Source of the DNA: Rathayibacter iranicus NCPPB 2253 = VKM Ac-1602
Lineage (GTDB): Bacteria > Actinomycetota > Actinomycetes > Actinomycetales > Microbacteriaceae
Direction of reading: 5' to 3'
NCBI RefSeq assembly: GCF_003149025.1
Contig: NZ_QGDV01000004.1
Span: 1 to 64,000 of the forward strand
Length of the DNA stretch: 64,000 bases
The notes beneath the pieces are model-generated. The model had not been told where the DNA came from, searched no databases, and worked only from the letters and a program-made list of their open reading frames with translations. This document shows, in pieces, positions 30,330 through 39,773 of this stretch (its first letter is position 1; every line of letters begins with the position of its first letter). The translations under genes and the position numbers were made by a program.

Positions 30330-33194
30330 TCAGACATCGTCGTTCCCATCGTCGAACTGGCCGGTGGCCTCGCCCGGCTCATCGTCGATACCCGCCACTG
30401 CGGCTCCCGAGCGGGCGCGCTCGAGCGACATCCCGGTCGGCACAGCCAGCAGGACCGCAACGAGGAAGACGAGCAGGAGAGCGATCGTGTAAGCGACGCC
30501 GAACGGGCCGACGACATCCGTTGGAGTCGCCTCGGTCGTGGTGCTCTCCGCGTCGACGGCGCTCCAGAGCAGGCCGTAACGCGTGTCGCCGACCGCCGAG
30601 AAGGCGGCGTTGCCATCGAGAGAGACCGCAGCGCGGGCTCGGACGGCCGTCGCAACATCGCCGACCTGCGAACCGGCGGGCTCGGTCAGCACGACAAAGC
30701 GCACTCCGAGGCGTTTGAGCGCCGAATCGACGTCGAAACCGGTGCGCGAGACCAGGTTGCCCGCGAGTTCGTTGATCGCGTCGGCAGGCTCAGCGCCGGT
30801 CACGACGAGCGTGGACTGCTGATCGAGCGTCGCCCCGGCTCCGCGCTCGAGTCGCGCGAGGATCCCGCCATCGGCCTGGGGGACGAGGACGATCGTGCCG
30901 ACGCGCGGGTCGGTCTGCGCCTCCGCAGCGACGTAGGCCGGCAGCGAGCGGTCCGATGTCGAGGCGACGGATGCCGAGCCGGTCGGGAACGCGATGGCCA
31001 ACGGGCCGGCCACGACCGCGACGGCCGCCGTGATGACGAGCGCCGGCACGATCCGGAACGAGGGGACGGCAGCGATCGACAGCGAGAAGCCGATGACCAG
31101 TCCGAGCCAGTAGAGGCTCAGCCCCGAGCCGCTCCAGACGCTGATGGCGACCGACCCGGTCGTCGCGACCTGCACACTCTGGGCGAGCGCGGCGGTAAGG
31201 AGTCCCGCCGCCGCAACGCCCACTCCGCCGAGCGCCGAGAGATTGTTCGGCAGCAGCAGTGCGGCGAGCGCGGCGACGATCAGCGGTAGGACCAGCACGG
31301 CGGTCACGAGCGGCACGGCGGAGGCGCTGACGCCGAGGCCTCCCAGGAACGTCAACCAGGCGCTCGGCAGTCCGCCGGGGACGCCCGCGAGCAGGGTGAG
31401 CATGTCAGCACGCCCGGACGGCAGCGGCACACCGGGGTCGGCGAGGATCGCCAGCCAGTCGCTCCGGGGCGCGCGAGCGAGCACCAGCGGAAAGAGCAGC
31501 AGGAGGGAGGGAACCGGCAGGCCGAGGAAGCGGCCGACGCTGCGGCCCGCGGTGACCACGACGACGAGCCAGATCACGAGCAGTGGGACGGCGAGCACCG
31601 GAGCGCAGGCAACGACCACCGCGGCGAGGATCGACGCGCTCGCCGACGCTGACCACGACCGGTAGGCGCCGAAGCCGGCGAAGAACAGCCACGGCAGCAG
31701 CAGATGTACCAGCATCGGACCCGGACGTCCGTCGGCCTGGGCGGCGAAGAACGCCGGAGCCAGCAGATAGACCAGGGATCCCGCAGCCCGCGCGGTGGCG
31801 CGCGGGGTGAGTCGCGCGATCATCAGCCAGGCACCCATCGCGGCCACGGGCAGAGCGAGCAGGTACAGCAGAACCATCGAGAGGCTCGGCGACCAGAAGG
31901 TGAGCGAGCCGAGCATGGCGAGGACGGCGGCGAACGGATCCGCGGCTCCGATGAATCCGGAACCGAGATCGCGCCAGCCGTAGGCGGCGTTGCGCCAGAG
32001 GTCACCGACCGTGGGCGACAGGGTCAGCAACCCGCCGCCGCTGAGGGCGGGCGCGGCAATCAGCGGTGTGTAGAGGACGAGGCCGACGATCGCGGCCACG
32101 AGGACGACCCAGACTCCGCCTCCCGAGAAGAAGGTGACGGGATGCCGGTCGCGCCCGGCCTGCACCCGCACCGCGTCGTGGCGCACGGAGCGAAGCTGGC
32201 GCACCACGTCGAGCGGGATGCGTAGCGGTGCGATCGCCTTCCAGCCCACGTTCTTCGAGGAGCGCAGGATCCGCCTTGCCCGCAGCACCTTCGTCCCACC
32301 GAATGCGACGACGATGGCCGCGAGCAGCTCGCCGCCGACCAATCCGGGCTGCTTGCGCAGGAGCCGAACGACCGCGCGGCCGATCGCCAGCGGCACGAGC
32401 GAAAGCCAGTGCAGCAGGACGAAGGCGACGGGCGCATACGCGAGACGTCGGTGCAGCTGGGCAGTGCGGTGCTGCCGCGCGCGGCGGCGCTCCCCGCTGT
32501 CGATCCGCCGACCGTCGGGTCGCTGCAGGCCGATCCTGGCGGTGGTGACTCGGGCGTCGGGCACGCGGCTGACGCGGTGCCCGGCGAGGCGCGTGCGGAT
32601 CGAGAAGTCGAGGGCGTCATCGACGACAGGAAGTCCGGGGTCAAAGCCGCCCAGTTCCTCCCAGAGAGAGTGGCGCACGAGCATCCCGCCTGCGGCGACT
32701 GCGAGTACGTCGGGGGTGGAGTCGTGCTGGCCCTGGTCGAGTTCGTCCTCGACGAGGTGCACCGTCGTGCCGTAGTTGGTGACCGATTCGCCGTAGCTGC
32801 GGATATAGCCCGAGCGGGTCCAGTCCATGATCTTCGGGCCCGCGACGGCGACCGAGGGCGCTACTTCGACCGCACCGAGCAGCGCCGCGAGGGCGCCAGG
32901 CTCCGGGGCCGAGTCCTGCGCAAGCAGCCACAACCACTCGTCTTCGCCGGCCGGCGGCTGCATCACGCGCACGGCGCGAGCGACCGCCTGCCCGAAAGGA
33001 AGATTTTCGCTGACCTGGACCAGCTGTGTCGGGCCCCAGGACGCGAGCAGCGCGTCGGTCGAGTCCTTCGAGCCGCCGTCAACGAAGACCGTCGCATCGG
33101 GCTGCCGAGTTTGGGCCCGGAGCGCCGTGAGGGTTCGTTCCAGATACGCCGCGCCATTACGCGCAACGAGGACGGCAGTGACTCGTGGATACAT
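30330..33194 (-). CDS. Large membrane glycosyltransferase, family 2
   Basis: 954 residues. The N-terminal ~240 residues are a GT-A domain: V-T-A-V-L-V-A-R-N-G start, V-F-V-D-G-G-S-K-D-S-T, L-A-Q-D-S-A-P-E-P (DxD-like) and G-G-F-D-P-G-L. The remainder has about twelve membrane helices and a soluble loop (~770-880). This is the plan of actinobacterial GT2 enzymes that use polyprenyl-linked sugars to modify envelope glycans. It lies directly upstream of DUF5719 with a 22-bp gap and downstream of whiB2. Acceptor and donor sugar are unknown. Confidence 0.88.
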   Translation of the reverse strand: MYPRVTAVLVARNGAAYLERTLTALRAQTRQPDATVFVDGGSKDSTDALLASWGPTQLVQVSENLPFGQAVARAVRVMQPPAGEDEWLWLLAQDSAPEPGALAALLGAVEVAPSVAVAGPKIMDWTRSGYIRSYGESVTNYGTTVHLVEDELDQGQHDSTPDVLAVAAGGMLVRHSLWEELGGFDPGLPVVDDALDFSIRTRLAGHRVSRVPDARVTTARIGLQRPDGRRIDSGERRRARQHRTAQLHRRLAYAPVAFVLLHWLSLVPLAIGRAVVRLLRKQPGLVGGELLAAIVVAFGGTKVLRARRILRSSKNVGWKAIAPLRIPLDVVRQLRSVRHDAVRVQAGRDRHPVTFFSGGGVWVVLVAAIVGLVLYTPLIAAPALSGGGLLTLSPTVGDLWRNAAYGWRDLGSGFIGAADPFAAVLAMLGSLTFWSPSLSMVLLYLLALPVAAMGAWLMIARLTPRATARAAGSLVYLLAPAFFAAQADGRPGPMLVHLLLPWLFFAGFGAYRSWSASASASILAAVVVACAPVLAVPLLVIWLVVVVTAGRSVGRFLGLPVPSLLLLFPLVLARAPRSDWLAILADPGVPLPSGRADMLTLLAGVPGGLPSAWLTFLGGLGVSASAVPLVTAVLVLPLIVAALAALLLPNNLSALGGVGVAAAGLLTAALAQSVQVATTGSVAISVWSGSGLSLYWLGLVIGFSLSIAAVPSFRIVPALVITAAVAVVAGPLAIAFPTGSASVASTSDRSLPAYVAAEAQTDPRVGTIVLVPQADGGILARLERGAGATLDQQSTLVVTGAEPADAINELAGNLVSRTGFDVDSALKRLGVRFVVLTEPAGSQVGDVATAVRARAAVSLDGNAAFSAVGDTRYGLLWSAVDAESTTTEATPTDVVGPFGVAYTIALLLVFLVAVLLAVPTGMSLERARSGAAVAGIDDEPGEATGQFDDGNDDV

Positions 33195-33304
33195 CGCGGA
33201 CCACCCTAAGCGATGCTCGGTCGCCGCCCGCCTCCGGCTCGCCGCCCCGTCGATCTGGCGCGGACCACGTCACCCCACCGCGCGCACCATCAGGAGGACA
33301 GCGC

Positions 33305-33637
33305 TCAAGCCCGGCGGCGCAGCTTGCGGCGCTCGCGCTCGGAGAGGCCGCCCCAGATTCCGAAGCGCTCGTCGTTCTCGAGTGCGTACTCGAGGCACTG
33401 CGCGCGGACCTCGCAGGAGGTGCAGATCTTCTTCGCGTCGCGAGTCGATCCACCCTTTTCGGGAAAGAAAGCCTCGGGGTCGGTTTGCGCACATAGCGAG
33501 TCGACCTGCCACGAGAGAACCCCGCCGGGCGCCTCGCTCTCGGTGTCGATGCCCGGCCGGACCCCGGGAACGCCGAGGCGTACGGGATCGACGAACCAGT
33601 CCTCGGGGACTCCGGAGCGTTGTTCCGGAAGCGTCAT
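33305..33637 (-). CDS. whiB2: WhiB-family iron-sulfur regulator, WhiB2/WhmD type
   Basis: 110 residues. Four cluster cysteines (Cys49, Cys72, Cys75, Cys81), the G-I-W-G-G turn and the E-R-R-K-L-R-R-R-A tail. The ~45-residue N-terminal extension and neighbours (zincin, DUF3499, manA) identify the WhiB2/WhmD type, which controls septation in mycobacteria and streptomycetes. A strong promoter lies about 70 bp upstream. Confidence 0.95.
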   Translation of the reverse strand: MTLPEQRSGVPEDWFVDPVRLGVPGVRPGIDTESEAPGGVLSWQVDSLCAQTDPEAFFPEKGGSTRDAKKICTSCEVRAQCLEYALENDERFGIWGGLSERERRKLRRRA

Positions 33638-33705
33638 ACCGTCTCCTACCCCGTTTGCGAACCGATGGACGGCGAGCCACTCCTTCCGGAGCCGCTGCCT
33701 AGGTA

Positions 33706-33734
33706 ATTACAGCGGTGTCATTCGTCCAGGTCAA
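33706..33734 (-). promoter_or_regulatory. whiB2 promoter
   Basis: On the minus strand TTGACC (33729-33734) and TGTAAT (33706-33711) are spaced by exactly 17 bp, close to the sigma70 consensus. Predicted transcription start is about 60 bases before the whiB2 ATG. Confidence 0.65.
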
Positions 33735-33754
33735 GTCGCGGACTCTAAACCCTC

Positions 33755-33772
33755 AACCCTCCGTGGAGGGTT
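33755..33772 (-). terminator. Possible galE terminator
   Basis: A perfect inverted repeat (AACCCTCC with GGAGGGTT) lies about 37 bp past the galE stop. It is also just upstream of the whiB2 -35 box, so an operator role is possible. Confidence 0.45.
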
Positions 33773-33808
33773 CGCGACACACCGGCGTGTCGTGACCGTC
33801 AGTTCCGA

Positions 33809-34774
33809 TCAGAGCGCAACCGCTCTGCGGGCTCGCCATGCGCTCTCGACCATTTGGCCCAGAGTGTGGCGCATCTCCCACCCGAGATCGCGGGCGGCGT
33901 TCTCGCCTGAGGCGACGATGCGGGGCGGGTCGCCGGGACGACGCGGCGCCACCTCCGGCGTGAAGTCGATACCCGTGCTCTCGGCAATCGCGCGCATGAT
34001 CTCGCCGACGGAAACCCCGGATCCGCTGCCCAGGTTGTACGCGGAGTCGATCTGCTCGCCCGCGGCCAGTCGGCGTGCAGCCGCCACGTGCGCCAGAGCG
34101 AGGTCGGCAACGTGCAGGTAGTCGCGGACGCAGGTGCCGTCGGGTGTCGGGTAGTCATTGCCGTAGATCCGCGGGGGGCGTCCGGCCAGCAGCGCCTCGA
34201 ACACGAGCGGAAACAGGTTGTGCGGGCTGGTGTCAGAGACGTCCGCGGAGCCTGAGCCGACGACGTTGAAGTAGCGGAGAGAGGTGTGCCGTATTCCGTA
34301 CGCACGTCCCGCATCCGCGAGCAGCCACTCCCCGATCAGCTTCGACTCGCCGTAGGGCGATTCCGGGCTTTTCGGCGTGCTCTCGGTGACGAGTTCCACG
34401 TCGACCGCGCCGTAGACGGCTGCGCTCGACGAGAAGACGATCGACGTGACGCCGGCTCGTACCATCGCCTCGAGGACACGCATCGTGCCGGTGACGTTCT
34501 GCTCGTAGGTGTGCAACGGTCGCTGGACCGAGACTCCGGCGTACTTGAAGCCGGACACGTGCACGACACCCTCGATGTCGTGCTCCGCGAACACTCGGTC
34601 GAGCAGTGCCTCATCGAGGATCGACCCCTGATGGAACGGGACCCCCTCCGGTACGAACGTGGCGTGCCCCGAGGACAGGTCGTCGAGCACGACCGGTTCG
34701 ATCCCCTGCTCCGAGAACGCGCGCACCACGTGCGCGCCGATATATCCGGCTCCTCCGGTGACCAGCCATGCCAT
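33809..34774 (-). CDS. galE: UDP-glucose 4-epimerase
   Basis: 321 residues. Extended SDR fold: G-G-A-G-Y-I-G NAD-binding loop, S-S-S-A-A-V-Y-G and Y-G-E-S-K catalytic motifs, and R-Y-F-N-V-V-G substrate loop. It interconverts UDP-glucose and UDP-galactose for glycan synthesis. ATG 34772-34774 is preceded by AAGGAGG. Neighbours whiB2 and manA are typical; the sugar nucleotide supply fits the polysaccharide locus downstream. Confidence 0.95.
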   Translation of the reverse strand: MAWLVTGGAGYIGAHVVRAFSEQGIEPVVLDDLSSGHATFVPEGVPFHQGSILDEALLDRVFAEHDIEGVVHVSGFKYAGVSVQRPLHTYEQNVTGTMRVLEAMVRAGVTSIVFSSSAAVYGAVDVELVTESTPKSPESPYGESKLIGEWLLADAGRAYGIRHTSLRYFNVVGSGSADVSDTSPHNLFPLVFEALLAGRPPRIYGNDYPTPDGTCVRDYLHVADLALAHVAAARRLAAGEQIDSAYNLGSGSGVSVGEIMRAIAESTGIDFTPEVAPRRPGDPPRIVASGENAARDLGWEMRHTLGQMVESAWRARRAVAL

Positions 34775-34928
34775 GCGCATCCTCCTTCGTGCCCGGCGCA
34801 CGAGTCCGCTCGCCGGAAGACACCCTAGCGGCGCAGAGCGATAGGCCGAGCGGCCAGTCGCGACCCTGCTTCGGCGCGCCAGCGACGAGGCCGAGAGTCA
34901 TCAGGCGCCCCGTATGAGGAACGTGACG

Positions 34929-36146
34929 TCACACGGTGGCGACGAACAGCGTCCCGCGCCCGGTCACCGAGAGAGCGCCCTCGGACGGCGTCACGAACAT
35001 GCTCTCGCCGCGCTCGACCCGCGCAGAGCCCTCCGCGCCGGCGAGGGAGAACGAGCCCTCGGTCGCGATGACGATCGCCGGTCCGCGTAGCGTCACCCGT
35101 GCGGCGGCATCGGACTCCGGCTGCACCACGACGAGCACGAAGTCGGGAACGTCTGGCCGATACACGCGAACGCCGGGCGCCACCTCCTCTGCCGAGAGGT
35201 ACGGAACCGGCAACGGCGAAAAGTCGAGCACGCTCACCAGCTCGGGGACGTCGATGTGCTTGGGCGTCAGCCCGCCGCGCAGCACATTGTCCGACGCAGC
35301 CATCAGCTCGACCCCGGTGCCGGCAAGGTAGGCGTGGATATTTCCCGCCGGTAGGTAGAGGACCTCGCCGCGCGCGAGACGCACGCGATTCAGGAGCAAC
35401 GAGAGGACGATGCCCGGGTCGCCCGGGTAGCTCCCGGCGAGGTCGCCCACCGTGATCGTTTCGAGGCGGTCGTCCCCCGCGCAAGCCGCGACAACCGCCG
35501 CGACCAGGGCGGAGACCTCAGCGCGGTCCCCGTCGGCGAGAAGCCAGGAGACCGCACGGCGGAGTACGGCAGCGGGGTCGCCGTCGAGCGTGGCCGCGAA
35601 GCGCGTGATCGCCTCCGCCGCCTCCCCCGATGAGCGCGCGGCGAGTTCGGAGAACAGCGTCCGAGCCGCTTCGGGCTCGCGAAACCCGCAGAGCGCATCG
35701 AAGCTCTCGCTCAACGCGTACATCAGCTCCGGCTTGTGGAAAGGGTCCTTGTAGTTGCGGTCGGCCGCGTCGCGCGCGATGCCGGCCTCCTCCTCGTCGA
35801 CAAAGCGCCGGCGGGCAGTCTCGGCGGAAGGATGCGCCTGAAGCGAGAGGGGGCCTCCGGCGGCGAGGACCTTGAGCAGGAACGGCAGGCGGGGCGCTCC
35901 CGAGACCGGGTCGACCGATCCCGCCACTCCAGCGAGCGCCGCGTCGGGCTCGCGCGCGATCCATTCGGCGAGGGTCCCTGCGCCGACGGAGGCGGGATCG
36001 AGGATGCGCGCGGGCGATCCCGGGTGCGCGCCGAGCCAGAGTTCGGCCTCGGGCGATCCGGAGGGAGTCGTGCCGAGAGCCTCGGAGAGGCCGGTGAGCG
36101 ATCCCCAGGCGTAGTCGCGGGGAGTATTGCCGATCGGGATAAACAC
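34929..36146 (-). CDS. manA: Mannose-6-phosphate isomerase, class I
   Basis: 405 residues. Type I PMI with zinc ligands in L-Q-A-H-P-S, H-K-P-E-L-M-Y and the N-I-H-A-Y-L-A-G-T-G-V-E-L-M segment, then S-D-N-V-L-R-G-G-L-T-P-K-H. It converts fructose-6-P and mannose-6-P, the entry to GDP-mannose. The best start is GTG 36144-36146 (MFIPIGNTPRDYAWG), with AGAAGG 11 bases upstream; the longer frame to 36275 is not family-like. Position equals Rv3255c. Confidence 0.94.
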   Translation of the reverse strand: MFIPIGNTPRDYAWGSLTGLSEALGTTPSGSPEAELWLGAHPGSPARILDPASVGAGTLAEWIAREPDAALAGVAGSVDPVSGAPRLPFLLKVLAAGGPLSLQAHPSAETARRRFVDEEEAGIARDAADRNYKDPFHKPELMYALSESFDALCGFREPEAARTLFSELAARSSGEAAEAITRFAATLDGDPAAVLRRAVSWLLADGDRAEVSALVAAVVAACAGDDRLETITVGDLAGSYPGDPGIVLSLLLNRVRLARGEVLYLPAGNIHAYLAGTGVELMAASDNVLRGGLTPKHIDVPELVSVLDFSPLPVPYLSAEEVAPGVRVYRPDVPDFVLVVVQPESDAAARVTLRGPAIVIATEGSFSLAGAEGSARVERGESMFVTPSEGALSVTGRGTLFVATV

Positions 36147-36385
36147 GGGAACTGTCGCCTTCTGTATCGGGAGCAGATCGGAGGCGCTCGTCCGGATCCG
36201 CCGGGGCCGCCCCGCCCGACGGTAGCAGGATCCACAACGCCGACCGCGGAGGAGGGACTGCCCGTTGGTGCTCACCGCCAGAGGACGTCACGCTCGCGCC
36301 GGTCGTTCGTACGCTGAGCCGAGCGACACCGTCCCTGCCCACGGCGGCAGCGGTGCCGCATCCGATAAGCGAGGGAGCATGGAGC

Positions 36386-37573
36386 ATGGACAGCACGACC
36401 TTCGAGACCCTGGCGGCCGACTTCTATGGGTTCGAGGCAAGCCTCTCCCCCGCCGAGAAAAAACTGCTCGTCGGCGTGCGCGCCTTCCTCGAGAAAGAGG
36501 TCCGGCCGATCGCCGACGACTACTGGGAGCGCGCCGAGTTCCCGCGGCAGCTGATTCCCGGCCTCCACGCGACCGGGGTCATCGGCCTCTCCTGGCCTGA
36601 GACCCGGTCGATCGAGAACTCGGCGGTGTTCCGCGGCTGGGTGGCCCTGGAGCTGGGCCGCGTCGATGCGGGCATCGCGACCTATGTCGGCGTGCAGAAC
36701 GGCCTGGTGATGGGCACCGTCGGCGTCGCCGGTTCCGCCAAGCAGCGGGCGGAGTGGCTGCCGAAGCTGGCCTCAGGCGAGGTGATCGGTGCATTCGGAT
36801 TGACCGAGCCGCACTCCGGCTCCGATTCCTCGCAAGGATTACGCACGACCGCACGGCGCGATGGCGACTCGTGGGTACTCGACGGCGAGAAGCGCTGGAT
36901 CGGCAACGCGACCTTCAGCGATGTCACCGTGATCTGGGCGAAAGATGTCGCTGACGGCCAGGTGAAGGGCTTTCTCGTACCGACGTCGACGCCTGGCTAC
37001 CGAGCCACGGCTATCGCCCGCAAGCAGAGCCTGCGCACCGTGCAAAACGCCGACATCGTGCTGGAGGGCGTGCGCGTGCCGGAGTCACTGCGCCTCCAGT
37101 CCGCCGACTCCTTCCGCGATACGGCAAAGGTCCTTCGTCTCACCCGCGCCGAGGTCGCCTGGCAGGCGATCGGAGTCGCGATTGGCGCCTATGACGCTGC
37201 GCTGCGCTATGCAAAGGAGCGCGTGCAATTCGGCAAACCGCTTGTCGGCCACCAACTGGTGCAGGACCTCCTCGTGAAGAGCATCGGCAATATCACTGCG
37301 AGCATCGCCCTAGCCACCCGCGTCTCCGAAATGCTCGATGCCGGTGAACAGCGCGACGAGCACTCGGCACTGGCCAAGGCATACACGACGGCCCGGATGC
37401 GCGAGACCGTGGCGTGGTGCCGCGAGGTCATGGGCGGCAACGGCATCGTGCTCGACTACGGGGTGGCCCGCTTCTTCGCCGATGCGGAGGCCCTTTACTC
37501 GTACGAGGGAACGCGCGAGATGAACACTCTGATCGTCGGCCGCTCGATCACCGGCACCGCCGCGTTCGTGTGA
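36386..37573 (+). CDS. Acyl-CoA dehydrogenase (glutaryl-CoA dehydrogenase-like)
   Basis: 395 residues with the three ACAD parts in order. Visible: G-A-F-G-L-T-E-P-H-S-G-S-D FAD-binding stretch, W-I-G-N-A-T-F-S-D-V middle domain, V-Q-F-G-K-P-L-V-G-H-Q-L-V-Q and the catalytic Glu in S-Y-E-G-T-R-E-M-N. Overall pattern is nearest to GcdH-type enzymes of actinobacteria. It oxidises a short or aromatic/branched acyl-CoA; substrate unknown. The start at ATG 36386 (MDSTTFETL) has purine-rich GGAGC in front. It stands alone between manA and a decayed gene. Confidence 0.92.
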   Translation: MDSTTFETLAADFYGFEASLSPAEKKLLVGVRAFLEKEVRPIADDYWERAEFPRQLIPGLHATGVIGLSWPETRSIENSAVFRGWVALELGRVDAGIATYVGVQNGLVMGTVGVAGSAKQRAEWLPKLASGEVIGAFGLTEPHSGSDSSQGLRTTARRDGDSWVLDGEKRWIGNATFSDVTVIWAKDVADGQVKGFLVPTSTPGYRATAIARKQSLRTVQNADIVLEGVRVPESLRLQSADSFRDTAKVLRLTRAEVAWQAIGVAIGAYDAALRYAKERVQFGKPLVGHQLVQDLLVKSIGNITASIALATRVSEMLDAGEQRDEHSALAKAYTTARMRETVAWCREVMGGNGIVLDYGVARFFADAEALYSYEGTREMNTLIVGRSITGTAAFV

Positions 37574-37582
37574 ACGTGCGGG

Positions 37583-38016
37583 GTGTCCGTTACCTTCACC
37601 CCTGTGCTCCCACAGAACGTCGTCGACCTTGGGGAATGGACGATCGTCTACGATTCGGCAATCGGCTCCATCGCGGGCGTGGTCGCAGCGATTGTCGCTA
37701 TCGCTGCCCTGGTTTCGACGGCACAAGACAGCAAAGCTCGCTCGCAGCCGATGCTCGCAGCCGAATTCCGGCCTGCGCCGCATAACGATAGTTCGATCGA
37801 GTTCGCGGTCACCAACCTCGGGCCTACCCGTGCACGAGATGTGAAGGTCGAATTCGACCCGCCGATCGCGCTCCCGAAGGACACAGACCACCTCATGAAA
37901 CCGTCACCCCCGCTACTTACGGCGTCTCCTCGACTTCGACAAAGGCCCGACTCAAGAATGTCGACACGACGCTGCAAAAGATTCGCGACCACCTCGCCAC
38001 GATCGCTCGCAAGTAG
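37583..38016 (+). pseudogene. Hypothetical membrane-anchored protein, internally deleted and frameshifted
   Basis: The first frame (GTG 37583) gives an N-terminus with one membrane helix (S-I-A-G-V-V-A-A-I-V-A-I-A-A-L-V) and a beta segment (F-A-V-T-N-L-G-P-T-R-A-R-D-V-K-V). At about 37895 coding potential moves to another frame that yields T-L-Q-K-I-R-D-H-L-A-T-I-A-R-K and stops at 38016. This looks like the proper C-terminal helix. Middle part appears lost. Function unknown. If the first frame is simply followed it runs to 38152 with arginine-rich shadow sequence. Confidence 0.45.
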
Positions 38017-38135
38017 GCAAGGTTCCTCGCCAGGCTTACGGACTGATACTAAATGGGGAGGGGAGGACAGGAGAGATGTCGCGGCACGAGCAGGTTCTAC
38101 CGGTGCCGCGACCGATGATTCTCAGGGGATGAGGA

Positions 38136-38588
38136 TCAGGCACTCACACTGATGCTCCAGGTGACACCGAACCGGTCGGTGAGCATGCCGAAGCCGGCGC
38201 TCCATGCCGACGCGGCCAGCGGCTCGACAATGACGGCCCCCACCGCGAGGGAGTCCCAGTAGCCCTGGAGTTCCTCGAGGGTGTCTGAGCCGATCGAGAC
38301 GAACAGTGCCTGGTCGGTGACGGTGGTGCCGTTCTCGCGACGGGTCGAACCGCCGCCGGCGATCGGCCCCCCGGTCTGGCCAGGGACGTCGTAACCCATG
38401 ACGCGGAAACCGTTCTCGGCGACGACGAGGCCGAACACAACCTTGTCGGAACCCGGCACCTCGGACGGCATTCCGACGTTCGCGTAGGTGTTGATGACGG
38501 TGTGGCCGCCGAACACGGACTGGTAGAACTCCAGCGCCTGGCGGGCGTCGCCGCGGAAGTTGAGGTGGGTGGTCGTCTGGATGGTCAT
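38136..38588 (-). CDS. VOC family protein (PhnB/glyoxalase-like)
   Basis: 150 residues, a full two-module vicinal-oxygen-chelate protein of the PhnB-like type (H-L-N-F-R-G-D-A-R-Q-A-L-E-F-Y, then F-G-M-L-T-D-R-F-G-V-T-W). Metal ligands are incomplete, as in most PhnB-like proteins, so a ring-cleaving or isomerase activity cannot be claimed. Strong ribosome site (AAGGAG) before ATG 38588. Divergent from a WYL regulator with a palindrome between them, so probably controlled by it. Confidence 0.9.
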   Translation of the reverse strand: MTIQTTTHLNFRGDARQALEFYQSVFGGHTVINTYANVGMPSEVPGSDKVVFGLVVAENGFRVMGYDVPGQTGGPIAGGGSTRRENGTTVTDQALFVSIGSDTLEELQGYWDSLAVGAVIVEPLAASAWSAGFGMLTDRFGVTWSISVSA

Positions 38589-38642
38589 CGCATCTCCTTC
38601 ATAAATCGGCCCGAGCGGCTCGATACCACAACCTTCACAGGC

Positions 38643-38667
38643 ATCTAGGTCAGCTTTTGGCCTAGAT
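38643..38667. promoter_or_regulatory. Palindromic operator candidate between VOC gene and WYL regulator
   Basis: ATCTAGG (38643-38649) and CCTAGAT (38661-38667) form a perfect 7-bp inverted repeat with an 11-bp spacer, centre spacing 18 bp. It lies in the 97-bp divergent region, 19 bp before the regulator start. The size suits a dimeric HTH protein. Confidence 0.6.
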
Positions 38668-38685
38668 CACACATAGGGTCGAAAA

Positions 38686-39684
38686 ATGACCACGACATCG
38701 CGTCTACTGAGCCTGTTGTCACTACTGCACACCGGGCGGGACTGGCCGGGGTCGCTCCTCGCGGCGAGGCTGAAGATCAGCGGTCGGACGGTCCGCCGGG
38801 ACATCGACCGCCTGCGGGAGTTGGGGTACACCATCCACGCCACCATGGGCACGAATGGCGGCTACCGGCTCGACGCAGGCAGCGAATTACCGCCGCTCCT
38901 GTTCGATGATGACCAAGCCGTTGCCATCGCCGTTGCACTGCAGGCCGCCCCTAGCATGGGCGTCGGTGTCGAGGAGGCCGCGATTCGTGCCCTTGGCACG
39001 ATTCGACAGGTCATGCCCTCGAGGCTGCGGCACCGCCTCGACGCCCTCCAGGTCACCGCCATAGGCCGCGCGGGTGACGCGCCCCTGGCACCCCTCTCTT
39101 TCGAGGTCTTAATGACGGTGGCGAACGCGATTCGCGATCGCGAGATCCTGCGTATCGAGTACCTTCCGCGCGCTGCCGACGACACCGAGGCAGACGACCG
39201 TCGTCTCTCGCGCCGCGTCGAGCCGCACCACCTGGTCACTTCTCACGGACGGTGGTACCTCGTTGGATGGGACCTGGACCGAGACGACTGGCGGCTCTAC
39301 AGGGTCGACCGAATCCGCATGCGGGTCCCCAACGGTCCCCACTTCATCCCGAAAAGCATTCCCGGCGGGGACGTCAACGAATTCGTCTCTGCGCACTTTA
39401 AAGGAGCAGACATCAACGAATGGCCATGCCGTGGCACCGTAATTCTGGATCTCCCTGCCAGCAACGTTCTCCCCTTCTCCGGTGATGGAACGGTGAAAGC
39501 CCTTGACGAGCGCAGGTGCACGCTCGAATCGGGGTCCTGGTCGTGGGGCTCGCTCGCTGCGTCTTTGGGGCGATTCGACGTCCCGATGGAAGTGGTCGGC
39601 CCTCCGGAGCTAGCCGCTGCTTTCGCCACCCTCGCAGCCCGATACATCGCAACAAGCCACAGTGAAGCGGCCGTAGACGCTTAG
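38686..39684 (+). CDS. HTH/WYL-domain transcriptional regulator
   Basis: 332 residues. N-terminal winged HTH of the HTH_11 type (residues ~5-60: L-L-S-L-L-H-T-G, G-R-T-V-R-R-D-I-D-R-L-R-E-L-G-Y). The WYL domain follows (R-W-Y-L-V-G-W-D-L-D-R-D-D-W-R-L-Y-R-V-D-R-I), then the WCX C-terminal extension. WYL domains sense small molecules or nucleic acids. The divergent VOC gene and the palindrome suggest local autoregulation. Confidence 0.93.
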   Translation: MTTTSRLLSLLSLLHTGRDWPGSLLAARLKISGRTVRRDIDRLRELGYTIHATMGTNGGYRLDAGSELPPLLFDDDQAVAIAVALQAAPSMGVGVEEAAIRALGTIRQVMPSRLRHRLDALQVTAIGRAGDAPLAPLSFEVLMTVANAIRDREILRIEYLPRAADDTEADDRRLSRRVEPHHLVTSHGRWYLVGWDLDRDDWRLYRVDRIRMRVPNGPHFIPKSIPGGDVNEFVSAHFKGADINEWPCRGTVILDLPASNVLPFSGDGTVKALDERRCTLESGSWSWGSLAASLGRFDVPMEVVGPPELAAAFATLAARYIATSHSEAAVDA

Positions 39685-39773
39685 CCAGCGAACGAGAACA
39701 CGCCGTCAGCCCCTATGCACCGAGCGCATCGGCGTCCGCCGCCGCACCGCGCCCGCTCCCTAGACTGGTCGCC

